A stretch of 64,000 bases of DNA. Source: Clostridium_AM sp900759715. Lineage in GTDB: Bacteria > Bacillota > Clostridia > Clostridiales > Clostridiaceae. Each line of letters opens with the position of its first letter. The stretch's first letter is position 1. Position numbers and translations under genes: made by a program. Below the pieces are notes generated by a model that was given only the letters and a program-made list of their open reading frames with translations, ran no database searches and had not been told where the DNA came from. The stretch spans positions 113,099 to 177,098 of the forward strand of contig CAAEXF010000131.1 of assembly GCA_900759715.1 (NCBI GenBank), written 5' to 3'. Positions 16,491-24,648 of this stretch are shown here, in pieces.

Positions 16491-17864
16491 TTATTTTATT
16501 ATTTGAGTTGATAACTCACATCCCTTTTTATAGTAAGCTTCCATTACATCCTTTGGAACCATGCTTCCACCTGTAGCCCAAGCAATATGTGAAGCATTTT
16601 TCATTTTATCTTTTAGGTTGTTATTTTCTATATATTTTTGTCCAGCTTCAGTTTTAAATAAATCAATTGGACCAGGTATTCCAGCTAAAGCAGAAGGCTC
16701 TAAATAAATATTCTCTGAGTCTATTAGTGTGCTTAAAAGTACATATAACTTTTCATCTTTTGCTGTATAAGATCCGCTCATTAGCTCCTGTAGTGTCTTC
16801 CCTACGAAGCCTGAAGCTCTTCCAACAGCAAGTCCATCTGCTGCTGTAATATTGTCTATTCCAAAGTCTTGAACGCATACCTTATCATGCATGTCTGTCA
16901 TTAATCCTATAATCATACATGGAGAATGTGTTGGTTCTGCAAAGAAGCAGTGTACATTATCCTTAAATATTAATTTTAAACCAAAGGCTACTCCACCAGG
17001 TCCACCTCCAACTCCGCATGGAAGATAAACAAATAGTGGATGCTCTTCATCTACAACTACATTCATTTCCTCTAATTGATTTTTTAATCTATAAGCTGCA
17101 ACTGCATATCCTAAAAATAAGTTAGTTGAATTTTCATCATCAACAAAATACATATTTGGATCTGCCTCTGCTTGTTTTCTACCTTCTTCTACTGCTTTAC
17201 TATAATCTGACTCATACTCAACTACTGTAACTCCCTTACTTCTAAGAAGATCCTTTTTCCATTGTTTTGCATCCGCTGACATATGAACAAAAACTTTAAA
17301 ACCTAGTTGAGCACTCATTATACCAATGCTAAGACCTAGATTTCCAGTTGATCCAACTGCGATAGAATACTTAGAAAAGAATTCTCTAAATTTATCACTA
17401 TCTAAAATTGAATAATCATCTTCTACTGTTAGCATGCCTTTCTCAATAGCTAAATCTTCTGCATGCTTTAGGACTTCGTAGATACCACCTCTTGCTTTTA
17501 TTGATCCTGAAATAGCAAGATGACTATCGCATTTTAGTAATAGTTGTCCTAAAATTTCTTGATTAAACATTTCCTCTATTTTTCTTTGCATATTAGGAAT
17601 TTTAGCAATAGGAGATTCTATAATTCCATTTGTTTTTTGTGTTTCTGGGAAAACCTTAGCTATATATGGGGCAAATCTTTTTAGTCTTTCTTCTGCATCT
17701 TTTACATCCGCTTCTGATAAAGAAATCTTTTTTATAGCATCTTCAAATTTTCCATACTTAGAGTTAGTCCAAAATGCTTCTTCTGTGCAAATAATTTTGT
17801 CCATTAAAGGATATTCTGCTTTCCACTGCTCTAAAGTTTTTCCTTGTATTACTTTTTCACTCAT
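16491..17864 (-). CDS. dsdA: D-serine ammonia-lyase (D-serine dehydratase)
   Basis: A 457-residue PLP enzyme of the DsdA family, degrading D-serine to pyruvate and ammonia. The PLP lysine lies in HLAISGSIKARGGIYEVLKH, the cofactor glycine loop in YLPCGVGGGPGGVAFGLKL and the substrate region in VGSTGNLGLSIGI. The ATG at 17864 is six bases after GAGGTG; an upstream GTG overlaps that site. A promoter and a palindromic operator precede the gene, and a divergently oriented XRE-cupin regulator is next door. No dsdC-type regulator or D-serine permease is adjacent. The 3' end abuts the palindromic element. Confidence 0.95.
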   Translation of the reverse strand: MSEKVIQGKTLEQWKAEYPLMDKIICTEEAFWTNSKYGKFEDAIKKISLSEADVKDAEERLKRFAPYIAKVFPETQKTNGIIESPIAKIPNMQRKIEEMFNQEILGQLLLKCDSHLAISGSIKARGGIYEVLKHAEDLAIEKGMLTVEDDYSILDSDKFREFFSKYSIAVGSTGNLGLSIGIMSAQLGFKVFVHMSADAKQWKKDLLRSKGVTVVEYESDYSKAVEEGRKQAEADPNMYFVDDENSTNLFLGYAVAAYRLKNQLEEMNVVVDEEHPLFVYLPCGVGGGPGGVAFGLKLIFKDNVHCFFAEPTHSPCMIIGLMTDMHDKVCVQDFGIDNITAADGLAVGRASGFVGKTLQELMSGSYTAKDEKLYVLLSTLIDSENIYLEPSALAGIPGPIDLFKTEAGQKYIENNNLKDKMKNASHIAWATGGSMVPKDVMEAYYKKGCELSTQIIK

Positions 17865-17935
17865 ACAATACACCTCTTTCTTTTATAATATTTTACATTA
17901 AACGTTTTCTCAGAGAAGTTTATTTTAATTTAATA

Positions 17936-18008
17936 TTGTTAAATATAGTTTAACAACATCATTCATTTTCGTCAAGTTTTATTTAACATAATTAAATTAT
18001 ATTAAACA
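17936..18008. promoter_or_regulatory. Divergent promoter region with two palindromic candidate operators
   Basis: For dsdA, minus-strand TTGACG and TAAACT are 17 bp apart. The -10 lies inside the palindrome TTGTTAAA-TATAG-TTTAACAA (17936-17956). A second near-palindrome of about 25 bp (TTTAACATAATT, then AAATTATATTAAA) spans 17982-18007, upstream of a TATAAT at about 18036 that serves the plus-strand regulator. The two palindromes share a TTTAAC/GTTTAA half-site. They are good candidates for binding by the adjacent XRE-cupin protein. Confidence 0.6.
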
Positions 18009-18119
18009 CAGTTTTACAAAACATTAAAGTATTATGTTATAATAAATAATTATATTCATTATTAAATGTATAAAGCATTTTTTATATAAAAATAGCCTAT
18101 ATAAGAAGGAGAACAATGT

Positions 18120-18674
18120 ATGGATGATATAAACGTTGGTGAAAAAATATCAGAGTATCGAAAAGCAAAAAATTTAAGCATAAGAGATTTAGCAAAATTA
18201 GCTAATGTAACCCCTTCTTTGTTAAGCCAGATTGAAAGAGGATTAGCAAATCCCTCTTTAAATACGCTAAAAGTTATTGCTAAAATTTTAGAAGTTCCAC
18301 TATTCGCCTTTTTCGTTACACCTTTAAATACTAAGGAGTTAGTAGTAAGGTCTGATAAACGCAAAAAAATGATATTACCAGAAAATAAAGATATAGCCTA
18401 TGAATTATTGTCACCAGATCTAAGTGGAGCAATTGAATTTGCGCTTATGAAGTTAACTCCTAATTCTCATTCCTCTGAAGAGTTAATGGAGCATGAAGGA
18501 GAAGAAGTAGTTTTTGTTTTAGAAGGAAAGCTAAATCTTTATATAGATAGCAATGTTATTGTATTAGACACTGGAGATAGCGTGCGTATTCCTAGAGGAA
18601 TGAAACATAAGTGGGAAAACTCATATAAGGAGAATGCAGCAATTGTTTTTGCCATTACTCCGCCATCATTTTAG
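18120..18674 (+). CDS. XRE-family regulator with C-terminal cupin domain
   Basis: A 184-residue two-domain regulator. Residues about 7-62 are a helix-turn-helix of the Cro/C1 type (SIRDLAKLANVTPSLLSQIE). Residues about 105-180 are a cupin_2 barrel (EHEGEEVVFVLEGKLNLYID, DTGDSVRIPRGMKHKWEN). Such proteins sense small molecules in the cupin and often control amino-acid or polyamine metabolism. The ATG at 18120 is nine bases past AGGAG; an earlier ATG at 18115 stops after three codons. Transcribed away from dsdA across a region with two palindromes, it is the likely dsdA regulator and may autoregulate. Confidence 0.92.
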   Translation: MDDINVGEKISEYRKAKNLSIRDLAKLANVTPSLLSQIERGLANPSLNTLKVIAKILEVPLFAFFVTPLNTKELVVRSDKRKKMILPENKDIAYELLSPDLSGAIEFALMKLTPNSHSSEELMEHEGEEVVFVLEGKLNLYIDSNVIVLDTGDSVRIPRGMKHKWENSYKENAAIVFAITPPSF

Positions 18675-18680
18675 TATAAG

Positions 18681-18719
18681 AATGTGGTGACAGCTTTATT
18701 GTCGCCACATTTTTAATTT
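18681..18719 (+). terminator. Terminator after XRE-cupin gene
   Basis: AATGTGGTGACA pairs with TGTCGCCACATT and is followed by TTTAATTTTT. It begins seven bases after the stop codon. Confidence 0.85.
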
Positions 18720-18901
18720 TTCAATTTAAATTCAAACTCTTCACTTCAAAATTCAACTCATAAAAATTAATGAATATCCCTCTAAAATAAAGTGATATAT
18801 AGGAATAGCTTAAGATGTAACAATATATAAATATAATACTATACAAAATCTATTAATTAAGTTCATTCTTAATAAAAAATACTGTTTACATATGAAAGGA
18901 G

Positions 18902-19813
18902 ATGATTAAGCTGAATAATAAAAGATTAGGTGCTAATATACTCTTATTACTCACTGCAGCTATATGGGGATTTGGATTCGTTGCACAAAGAGTAGGTTCT
19001 CAATCTATAGGAGCCTTTACCTTTAATGGAATAAGATTTGCCCTCGGAAGCATTTCTCTTATACCCTTACTTATTTATTTTAATAAGAGAAACAAAATCC
19101 ACAGTGATGATGATAGTACTATAGAAGTACCCTCTAAGAAAACAATTCTACCTGGGGTATTAGTTGGTATTGCTCTTTACGCAGGTGCAACCCTACAGCA
19201 AATTGGACTTATATATACAACTGCCGGAAAAGCAGGTTTTATTACAGGGCTTTATATGGTCATTGTACCAATCATCGGAATATTTTTAGGACATAAAATT
19301 GGAAAAAGTTCATGGATCGGAGTAGGACTTGCAGTTGTTGGGCTCTACCTCTTAAGCATTAATGAAAATTTTAGTATAAGCTATGGCGACTTGCTGGAGG
19401 TTATAGGATCAGTGTTCTGGGCCATACACATTTTAACAATAGATTATTTTTCTAATAAGATTGAGCCTTTAAAATTATCATGTATTCAATTTGCAACCTG
19501 TTCATTATTAAGCCTGATAACAGCTTTAATATTCGAGCAGATTACCATAAGCAGCATATTAGATGCTTTAATTCCACTACTTTATAGTGGTCTTTTATCC
19601 GTTGGTGTAGCATATACCCTTCAAGTAGTCGCTCAAAAGAATGCCAAGCCGTCTCATACAGCCATCATCCTAAGTATGGAATCAGTATTCGGCGCTATAG
19701 GCGGTGCACTTATACTTGGAGAAACTATGAGTAACAGGGGATATATGGGTTGTATTCTTATACTTGGGGGAATACTGGTATCACAGATTAAATTTTCTCC
19801 AAAGCAATCATAG
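18902..19813 (+). CDS. EamA-family (DMT) membrane transporter
   Basis: About 300 residues with ten predicted membrane helices in two EamA repeats. The first begins ANILLLLTAAIWGFGFVAQR; the second is centred near GDLLEVIGSVFWAIHILTID. The TAAIWG-and-FVAQRVG pattern is typical of the clostridial drug/metabolite exporter family; the substrate is unknown. The Shine-Dalgarno AAAGGAG ends two bases before the ATG at 18902, which is too close. The CTG at 18911 (spacing nine to ten) may be the true start, giving LNNKRLGANI. No terminator is obvious between it and the converging MocR gene. Confidence 0.92.
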   Translation: MIKLNNKRLGANILLLLTAAIWGFGFVAQRVGSQSIGAFTFNGIRFALGSISLIPLLIYFNKRNKIHSDDDSTIEVPSKKTILPGVLVGIALYAGATLQQIGLIYTTAGKAGFITGLYMVIVPIIGIFLGHKIGKSSWIGVGLAVVGLYLLSINENFSISYGDLLEVIGSVFWAIHILTIDYFSNKIEPLKLSCIQFATCSLLSLITALIFEQITISSILDALIPLLYSGLLSVGVAYTLQVVAQKNAKPSHTAIILSMESVFGAIGGALILGETMSNRGYMGCILILGGILVSQIKFSPKQS

Positions 19814-19835
19814 TCAATTTTCAATTGTTCATACT

Positions 19836-21200
19836 TTAAACAAAATTCTTTCTGCTTAAATACTCAACCTCCTGAATTATTTCAGTAATTCCTTCATCAA
19901 TATAGTCCTCTGCCACATTTGAAACATTTATTTTTAGTATTGATTTCTTTATTGGAAATGAATCTAGATAATTACTATCTGCTGTATCAACTATAATTGA
20001 TTTCTTTTTTAATCTATTTATAAGTTTTTCGCAGGATATTTTCTTATTTAATTCTATATATGTATGGACACATATATTTTTCAAAGGACTATACTTATAA
20101 ATATGGTTACAAGTATCAATTTTCTTTTCCAATAAAGAAGTCAAAGATTTTGCTCTTAAAAGATAGGATGCTTTAATTTTTTCTTTATGTCTTTCAAACA
20201 TACCACTTTTAATGTAGATTTCTAATGCTGCTTGAGAAAGCATTGAACTATCTATATCAAGAACACTTTTATATTTACTAAATCTTTCAATGATGCTTTC
20301 AGGAATAACTGCAATACCAATCCTTAATCCTGGAAAAATAATTTTCGAATAACTTTTTAGATATATAACATGGGAAAAATTATCATATGAGAATACTGGG
20401 TCAGCTTTCAAATTCTGTTCAAAATCAGCCAAATAATCATCTTCTACAATATACACATCATATTTCTTTGCAAGTTCTAGAATCTTCTTCTTTTCTTCTT
20501 GTGAATATGAAGTTCCTAAAGGATTATGATATCTTGGCATAGTGTAAAAAAATTTAATGTTTCCTGATTTAAATATTCTCTCTAATTCTAGCATATCAAT
20601 TCCTTCACTGGTTCTTTCTATACCAACTACTGGTATTTTATGCGTTTCCAAGTAGTCTATAAATAAATGATAACCAGGTTGCTCAATTAGTATAGTTTCT
20701 TTATTATTTGGAAAAGGTATTGAAGCTAAAATTGATAATGCCTGTTGAACACCAGATGTAATAAAAATATTTTTCTTATTGGTAAATACCTGATAGTTAG
20801 CCAATTGTTTTTGTATAACATCTATTAAAGAAGATAGCCCTTTAGGTGTGCCATATATAAACAAATCATTTTTATATATATCAATTGCTTGATTAATACA
20901 ATGCTGAAAATCTAAATATGGAAACACCTCTGGATCTGGAGCAGAAGATGAAAAATTCAATATAAGCTTCTTATCTTTGTTTAAGTTAGGTTTTTTCATC
21001 ACAACATAGTATCCACTTTTGGGAAGAGAATAAACTATGTGTCTTCTCTCCAATTCATTCAGTGCACTAATAACCGTACTTTTATTACAATTATAATTTT
21101 GAGTTAAACTTCGAATAGAAGGAATTCTTTCCCCTTCTTTATATCTACCACTTTTTATCATGTTTTCAATCTCATTTGATACTGCTAAATATTTATACAT
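19836..21200 (-). CDS. MocR-type GntR/aminotransferase-fold regulator
   Basis: A 454-residue MocR-family protein. The N-terminal 70 residues are a GntR winged helix (RIPSIRSLTQNYNCNKSTVI). The rest is a fold-type I aminotransferase domain with TSGVQQALSILASIPFPN, the Asp region YIVEDDYLADFE and the PLP-lysine motif YLKSYSKIIFPGLRIG. Such regulators use PLP or an aminated ligand to control vitamin B6, GABA or amino-acid genes. It is divergent from an EamA transporter (21315), which is its probable target, as often seen in this family. Confidence 0.93.
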   Translation of the reverse strand: MYKYLAVSNEIENMIKSGRYKEGERIPSIRSLTQNYNCNKSTVISALNELERRHIVYSLPKSGYYVVMKKPNLNKDKKLILNFSSSAPDPEVFPYLDFQHCINQAIDIYKNDLFIYGTPKGLSSLIDVIQKQLANYQVFTNKKNIFITSGVQQALSILASIPFPNNKETILIEQPGYHLFIDYLETHKIPVVGIERTSEGIDMLELERIFKSGNIKFFYTMPRYHNPLGTSYSQEEKKKILELAKKYDVYIVEDDYLADFEQNLKADPVFSYDNFSHVIYLKSYSKIIFPGLRIGIAVIPESIIERFSKYKSVLDIDSSMLSQAALEIYIKSGMFERHKEKIKASYLLRAKSLTSLLEKKIDTCNHIYKYSPLKNICVHTYIELNKKISCEKLINRLKKKSIIVDTADSNYLDSFPIKKSILKINVSNVAEDYIDEGITEIIQEVEYLSRKNFV

Positions 21201-21314
21201 AACTTACTCCTTTGAACTTTTGTACCGGTATAGATTGATTTTATTTTTATTGTATCATAAGATTTTATCTACTAATATAGATATATAAAGTTATAATTAT
21301 GGAGGAATATTAAA

Positions 21315-22265
21315 ATGAAAAATGTAAATAAAAAGAATGCCTATTTTGCTGCTTCTCTATATGCACTTATTATAGGATTCTCATTTCTGTTCGTAAAGCT
21401 AGCTTTAACTGTTACAGATCCACTAAATATCCTAGCACATAGATTTACAATATCTTTTCTTGCTGCTTCTATTCCTATTATATTTGGATGGATAAAGCTG
21501 GATATAACCTTTAAAGATCTGCTTCCTATATTACCAATTTCATTGTTTTATCCAACTTTATTTTTTGCTTTTCAGGCCTTTGGATTAGTATATATTTCAT
21601 CCTCAGAAGCTGGAATCGTCCAAGCGACTATTCCAATTTTCACAATGATTCTAGCAACACTTTTTTTAAAGGAGTATTCTAGCAGATTACAAAAGGCATC
21701 ACTGATTTTATCTGTATCTGGAGTGATTTACATCTTTCTTATGAAGGGTATAGATTTAAAATCTGCTAGCTTTATAGGAGCTATATTAATTATTCTATCA
21801 GCACTTGCCTCATCTGGTTATAATGTACTAGCAAGGAAAATAACAAAAAAATATAAAATAGTTGATTTAACTTATATGATGACCTTTATAGGTTTTCTGA
21901 GTTTTAATTTGATATCTATTGTGGATCATGGCCTTCGAGGCACCCTTAATGTTTATTTCAAGCCATTTTTTAGTCCATTATTTGTAGTTTCAGTACTTTA
22001 TTTAGGTATACTATCTTCACTTGTAACATCGCTATTATCAAATTATACTTTGTCCCAAATAGAAGCATCTAAGATGAGCGTATTTAGTAATTTATCTACA
22101 TTAATAACCATGCTTGCTGGAGTTATATTTCTAAAAGAGCGTTTATATTATTTTCATATAATTGGAGCAGTAATGATTATTGCTGGAATAATTGGAACAA
22201 ATTTTTTAGATAAAAAAATTCCTACAAATGATTCTGAAGAAAAGACTCCTAAGCTTCCACTTTAA
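21315..22265 (+). CDS. EamA-family (DMT) membrane transporter
   Basis: A 316-residue protein with ten predicted membrane helices and two EamA repeats (AASLYALIIGFSFLFVKLAL at the start; SSLVTSLLSNYTLSQIEASK and MLAGVIFLKERLYYFHIIGA near the end). GGAGG lies seven bases upstream of the ATG. It probably exports a small metabolite or amino acid. Divergence from the MocR-type gene suggests PLP- or amine-responsive control. It is only distantly similar to the other EamA protein at 18902. Confidence 0.92.
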   Translation: MKNVNKKNAYFAASLYALIIGFSFLFVKLALTVTDPLNILAHRFTISFLAASIPIIFGWIKLDITFKDLLPILPISLFYPTLFFAFQAFGLVYISSSEAGIVQATIPIFTMILATLFLKEYSSRLQKASLILSVSGVIYIFLMKGIDLKSASFIGAILIILSALASSGYNVLARKITKKYKIVDLTYMMTFIGFLSFNLISIVDHGLRGTLNVYFKPFFSPLFVVSVLYLGILSSLVTSLLSNYTLSQIEASKMSVFSNLSTLITMLAGVIFLKERLYYFHIIGAVMIIAGIIGTNFLDKKIPTNDSEEKTPKLPL

Positions 22266-22278
22266 AATTCAAAATAAG

Positions 22279-22324
22279 AACCGGTATTTAATATTATCTA
22301 AGTTAATACTATTAAATGCCGGTT
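22279..22324 (+). terminator. Hairpin after EamA gene
   Basis: AACCGG-ATTTAATA pairs with TATTAAAT-CCGGTT (one mismatch) about 14 bases after the stop codon. No U-run follows, so it may stabilise the 3' end or act as a weak bidirectional terminator. Confidence 0.6.
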
Positions 22325-22354
22325 AGGAAGTTAGTGTGTTAGTGGCGATAACCA

Positions 22355-22849
22355 TCAAGCAAAATATTTTCGAAAAATCTTATTAGTGCAACCATAATCA
22401 ATAAGAATAATTTGGTTATCAAGTATCCCCCAGGAACTTAGGCTTTTTATGTCACCATAAAGCAAATCAAAGGTTTTTACTAATTCTTCTATATTTATAT
22501 AAAGAGTATCTTCTTCACTTATTCCTAAACGCCTAAAAACATTCTTATGTTTTTCTTTTCTTTCCTTTGCTAATGGAATGGCTTTTCTCATAATAATCAT
22601 ATCTTCTTTATGCCATACTACAGGGCAAAGATATTTTTTCAAATGTTGTTGTACGTTATGATAAATATAATTTTCAGTTTCACATTGTTTATATCCACCA
22701 CGAAATTTTGATAATTTTAGCACATAATCATTATTTATAGCGTATACAATCCGTCCCCCACCTTCACCTAAATATTTAAATTTATTGTCTATTTCTTTCT
22801 TACTCATTAGGAAGATCTCTTCAAATAATGTGATGTCTGACGAGCTCAT
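22355..22849 (-). CDS. Orphan small protein-kinase-like protein
   Basis: A 164-residue protein with features of the protein-kinase-like fold: a glycine-rich loop YLGEGGGRIVYAI near residue 26, an invariant-type lysine in YVLKLSKF, a hinge-like IIMRKAIPLAK, and an IILIDYG motif near the end resembling DFG. It is much shorter than a Ser/Thr kinase and lacks a clear HRD loop, so catalytic activity is doubtful. Similar short proteins occur in phages and accessory regions. The ATG is about 11 bases from a strong GGAGG; an upstream in-between ATG stops at once. Neighbours give no functional clue. Confidence 0.7.
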   Translation of the reverse strand: MSSSDITLFEEIFLMSKKEIDNKFKYLGEGGGRIVYAINNDYVLKLSKFRGGYKQCETENYIYHNVQQHLKKYLCPVVWHKEDMIIMRKAIPLAKERKEKHKNVFRRLGISEEDTLYINIEELVKTFDLLYGDIKSLSSWGILDNQIILIDYGCTNKIFRKYFA

Positions 22850-23005
22850 TGAGCCATGTCCTCCTTCTCCATCTGAAATGAAATAATTTATATAAAACAG
22901 AGGACAGATATAAACGTATCTATCCTCCTTATTAGCATAATTGGGCCATCAATAAAAAATACTTAGATTACTTTAAATTCACAAAGAGTTCTGCAACTAT
23001 TTTTA

Positions 23006-23293
23006 TTATCTATGCGATTTACGCCTTCTATCTGATTTCTTACATCTGTCAGATCTATCGGACCTATCTGATTTATTCCATCTATCAGATCTATCGGACC
23101 TATCTGATTTCCTACATCTATCGGATCTATCAGATCTATCTGATTTCCTACATCTATCGGATCTATCAGATCTATCTGATTTCTTACATCTATCGGATCT
23201 ATCTGATCTATCTGATTTCCTACATCTATCGGATCTATCAGATCTATCTGATTTCTTACATCTACCGGATTTATGATGCTTTTTATGTGACAT
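23006..23293 (-). CDS. Small basic repeat protein, (SDRSDRSDRC[RK]K)n
   Basis: A 95-residue protein starting MSHKKHHKSGRCKK and then consisting almost entirely of 12-residue units of the form KSDRSDRSDRC[RK]. It is extremely rich in Ser, Asp, Arg and Cys. AGGAGG is eight bases before the ATG, which selects this frame over an overlapping open frame. The period and composition recall low-complexity spore-coat or exosporium proteins, but no family was recognised. The underlying 36-bp DNA repeat can expand or contract. Confidence 0.7.
   Translation of the reverse strand: MSHKKHHKSGRCKKSDRSDRSDRCRKSDRSDRSDRCKKSDRSDRSDRCRKSDRSDRSDRCRKSDRSDRSDRWNKSDRSDRSDRCKKSDRRRKSHR
23035..23275. repeat. 36-bp tandem repeat inside small protein gene
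   Basis: About six to seven units of roughly 36 bp with 9-bp subrepeats (minus strand GATAGATCCGATAGATGTAG-type variants). Units differ by a few bases that mostly preserve the SDR code. The repeat keeps two reading frames open. Confidence 0.8.
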
Positions 23294-23426
23294 ATCAAAA
23301 ACCTCCTAAAGTTTGTTCGCTATATAATATTCCCGATAGCTACATATTGTGATATTCCGTGTAAATTGAAGTAAAATATAATTAATCATATAACACTATA
23401 ATGTAATCATATAAACAGGATTCTTG

Positions 23427-23590
23427 GCTTCAGGTGGAGTTTTAAACTCCATCTGAAGCTTAGAAGCCGTTATCCAGGGGCGTAGCGCCACTTATCCCCA
23501 ACTTTAAGAAAAGCAGAGAACCCAAATCTTTGATTTGGTGTGAATCGCTTTCACAGCGTGCGTTGGGGTGTTAGTGGCGGTAGACATCGG
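23427..23590 (-). repeat. Intergenic structured element related to the palindromic family
   Basis: Three nested structures. One is GCTTCAG-TGGAGTTT against AAACTCCA-CTGAAGC. A second is the outer pairing of CGCCACTtatCCCCAAC with GTTGGGGtgttAGTGGCG. Inside lie hairpins CGCTGTGAAAGCG and CCAAATCAAAGATTTGG (minus strand). The minus-strand order CGCTG-NNN-AAGCGA, then AAATC-NAAG-ATTT, then GGTTCTCTGCTT matches the centre and right arm of the element at 16187-16473, so they look homologous. Short GTGTTAGTGGCG pieces at about 22336 (plus) and GTGTTAGTGG at about 31520 (minus) may be relics. Confidence 0.65.
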
Positions 23591-23603
23591 ATAAAAATAG
23601 GAT

Positions 23604-23645
23604 AAGCGGTTGACAACCAGTCACCTTGACAGCTATCAACCGCTT
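23604..23645 (+). terminator. Hairpin AAGCGGTTGA...TCAACCGCTT
   Basis: AAGCGGTTGA pairs with TCAACCGCTT around a 22-base interior, followed by AATTTTAATCTTTTTT on the plus strand. No plus-strand gene ends here, so it may belong to the neighbouring repeat element or to a lost gene. Confidence 0.5.
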
Positions 23646-23737
23646 AATTTTAATCTTTTTTCTTCAAATAACATTTCTTAGGAAGACTTACACATGGTAA
23701 TAGAACTTCAAACACATCATGATTATTTTTTAAATTT

Positions 23738-23798
23738 AGATTAGACATTTTTCAAATAGAAAAGAAGGAATAGTTCTCCTGAAGCTTTTCAATCAGCC
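23738..23798 (-). pseudogene. Possible relic of a threonine aldolase gene
   Basis: Directly after the DeoR stop the minus strand reads LIEKLQENYSFF and then, after a one-base shift, LFEKC. The intact threonine aldolase at 37741 has LIAKLQENYSFYVWEKV at its C-terminal part. The DNA is also alike (AAGCTTCA-GAGAACTATTC in both). The stretch is only about 60 bases, so chance cannot be fully excluded. Confidence 0.4.
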
Positions 23799-24563
23799 TG
23801 TTTTGCTTATAATTTCAATGCCATTATCTTTATACATATCAATATAACTGTCTTTTAATTTTGAATCAGTAATAATAGCATTAATTTCTTCAAAATCACA
23901 AAGCTTTAGTAAAGACACTTTACAAAACTTACTGCTATCAGCTAATATTACAGCTTTTTCGGATGCTCTAATCATTTTTTTCTGTACTCCAACCTCTTCA
24001 AAACTGTAACTTGTAATACCTTTATTAATAGATATTCCCCCTACACTGATAAATGCAATATCTAAATTAAAGTTGTTCATAATATCCTCTGCTGTACGAC
24101 CAACAACAGAACGCTCATCATTTTTCAAAAATCCCCCTATAACAATGATAGTATATTGACTCATATCTGATAATTCATCTGCAATAACTAAAGAATTTGT
24201 CAATATAGTTAATCTTTCAAATTTACCTTTTAATACCCTTGCAAGTTCTAAGTTAGTCGTACTAGCATCCATTGCGACAGATTGTCCTTCCTTAACTAAA
24301 CCTGCTGCAATATTTGCAATTTCTTTTTTTTCTTCCACACATTCTTTTTTACGAACCTCAAATCCTGTGGTTCTTTTATTAACTTTCTCAAGAACTGCTC
24401 CACCATGGACTCTTTTACATAATCCTTCTTTCTCTAAATTTTCTAAATCTCGCCGTATAGTTTCAATAGATACATTAAATAATTTAGTCAGCATAGAAAC
24501 TTTTACAACACCCTTTTCTTCAAGAATATTAATAATTTTTCCATACCTATATTGTGCCAACAT
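23793..24563 (-). CDS. DeoR-family transcriptional regulator
   Basis: A 256-residue DeoR regulator. The N-terminal helix-turn-helix (VKVSMLTKLFNVSIETIRRD) is followed by a phosphosugar-isomerase-like sensor domain with MDASTTNLELARVL, ILTNSLVIADELS, and the C-terminal ILADSSKFCKVSLLKL. The ATG at 24563 follows GGGGGGAGAA. It is downstream of ridA but separated by a good terminator, so it may have its own promoter. A paralogue about 45% identical by eye lies at 26290. Both probably act on the surrounding carbohydrate-type genes; the effector is likely a phosphorylated sugar. Confidence 0.93.
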   Translation of the reverse strand: MLAQYRYGKIINILEEKGVVKVSMLTKLFNVSIETIRRDLENLEKEGLCKRVHGGAVLEKVNKRTTGFEVRKKECVEEKKEIANIAAGLVKEGQSVAMDASTTNLELARVLKGKFERLTILTNSLVIADELSDMSQYTIIVIGGFLKNDERSVVGRTAEDIMNNFNLDIAFISVGGISINKGITSYSFEEVGVQKKMIRASEKAVILADSSKFCKVSLLKLCDFEEINAIITDSKLKDSYIDMYKDNGIEIISKTG

Positions 24564-24610
24564 CAATTCTCCCCCCCTATCACAATACAGAATATCACAA
24601 GCAATTTAAT

Positions 24611-24641
24611 AAGGATGGCGATTTTTAACGCCATCCTTAGT
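24611..24641 (-). terminator. Terminator after ridA
   Basis: TAAGGATGGCG pairs perfectly with CGCCATCCTTA around a nine-base loop, immediately downstream of the RidA gene. On the minus strand it is followed by TTAAATT. Confidence 0.75.
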
Positions 24642-24648
24642 TTATATA

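Noticed and set aside
23035..23275. Possible CRISPR array
   Set aside because: Units are contiguous and coding, with no unique spacers.
22963..23298. Open frame reading IDLIDPIDVGNQ repeats
   Set aside because: It overlaps the SDR-repeat gene, starts at a TTG without a ribosome site, and is open only because the DNA repeat period is a multiple of three.
23655..23753. 32-codon minus-strand ORF starting MSNLNLKNN
   Set aside because: No ribosome site precedes it and it begins within the possible threonine aldolase relic; no family resemblance.
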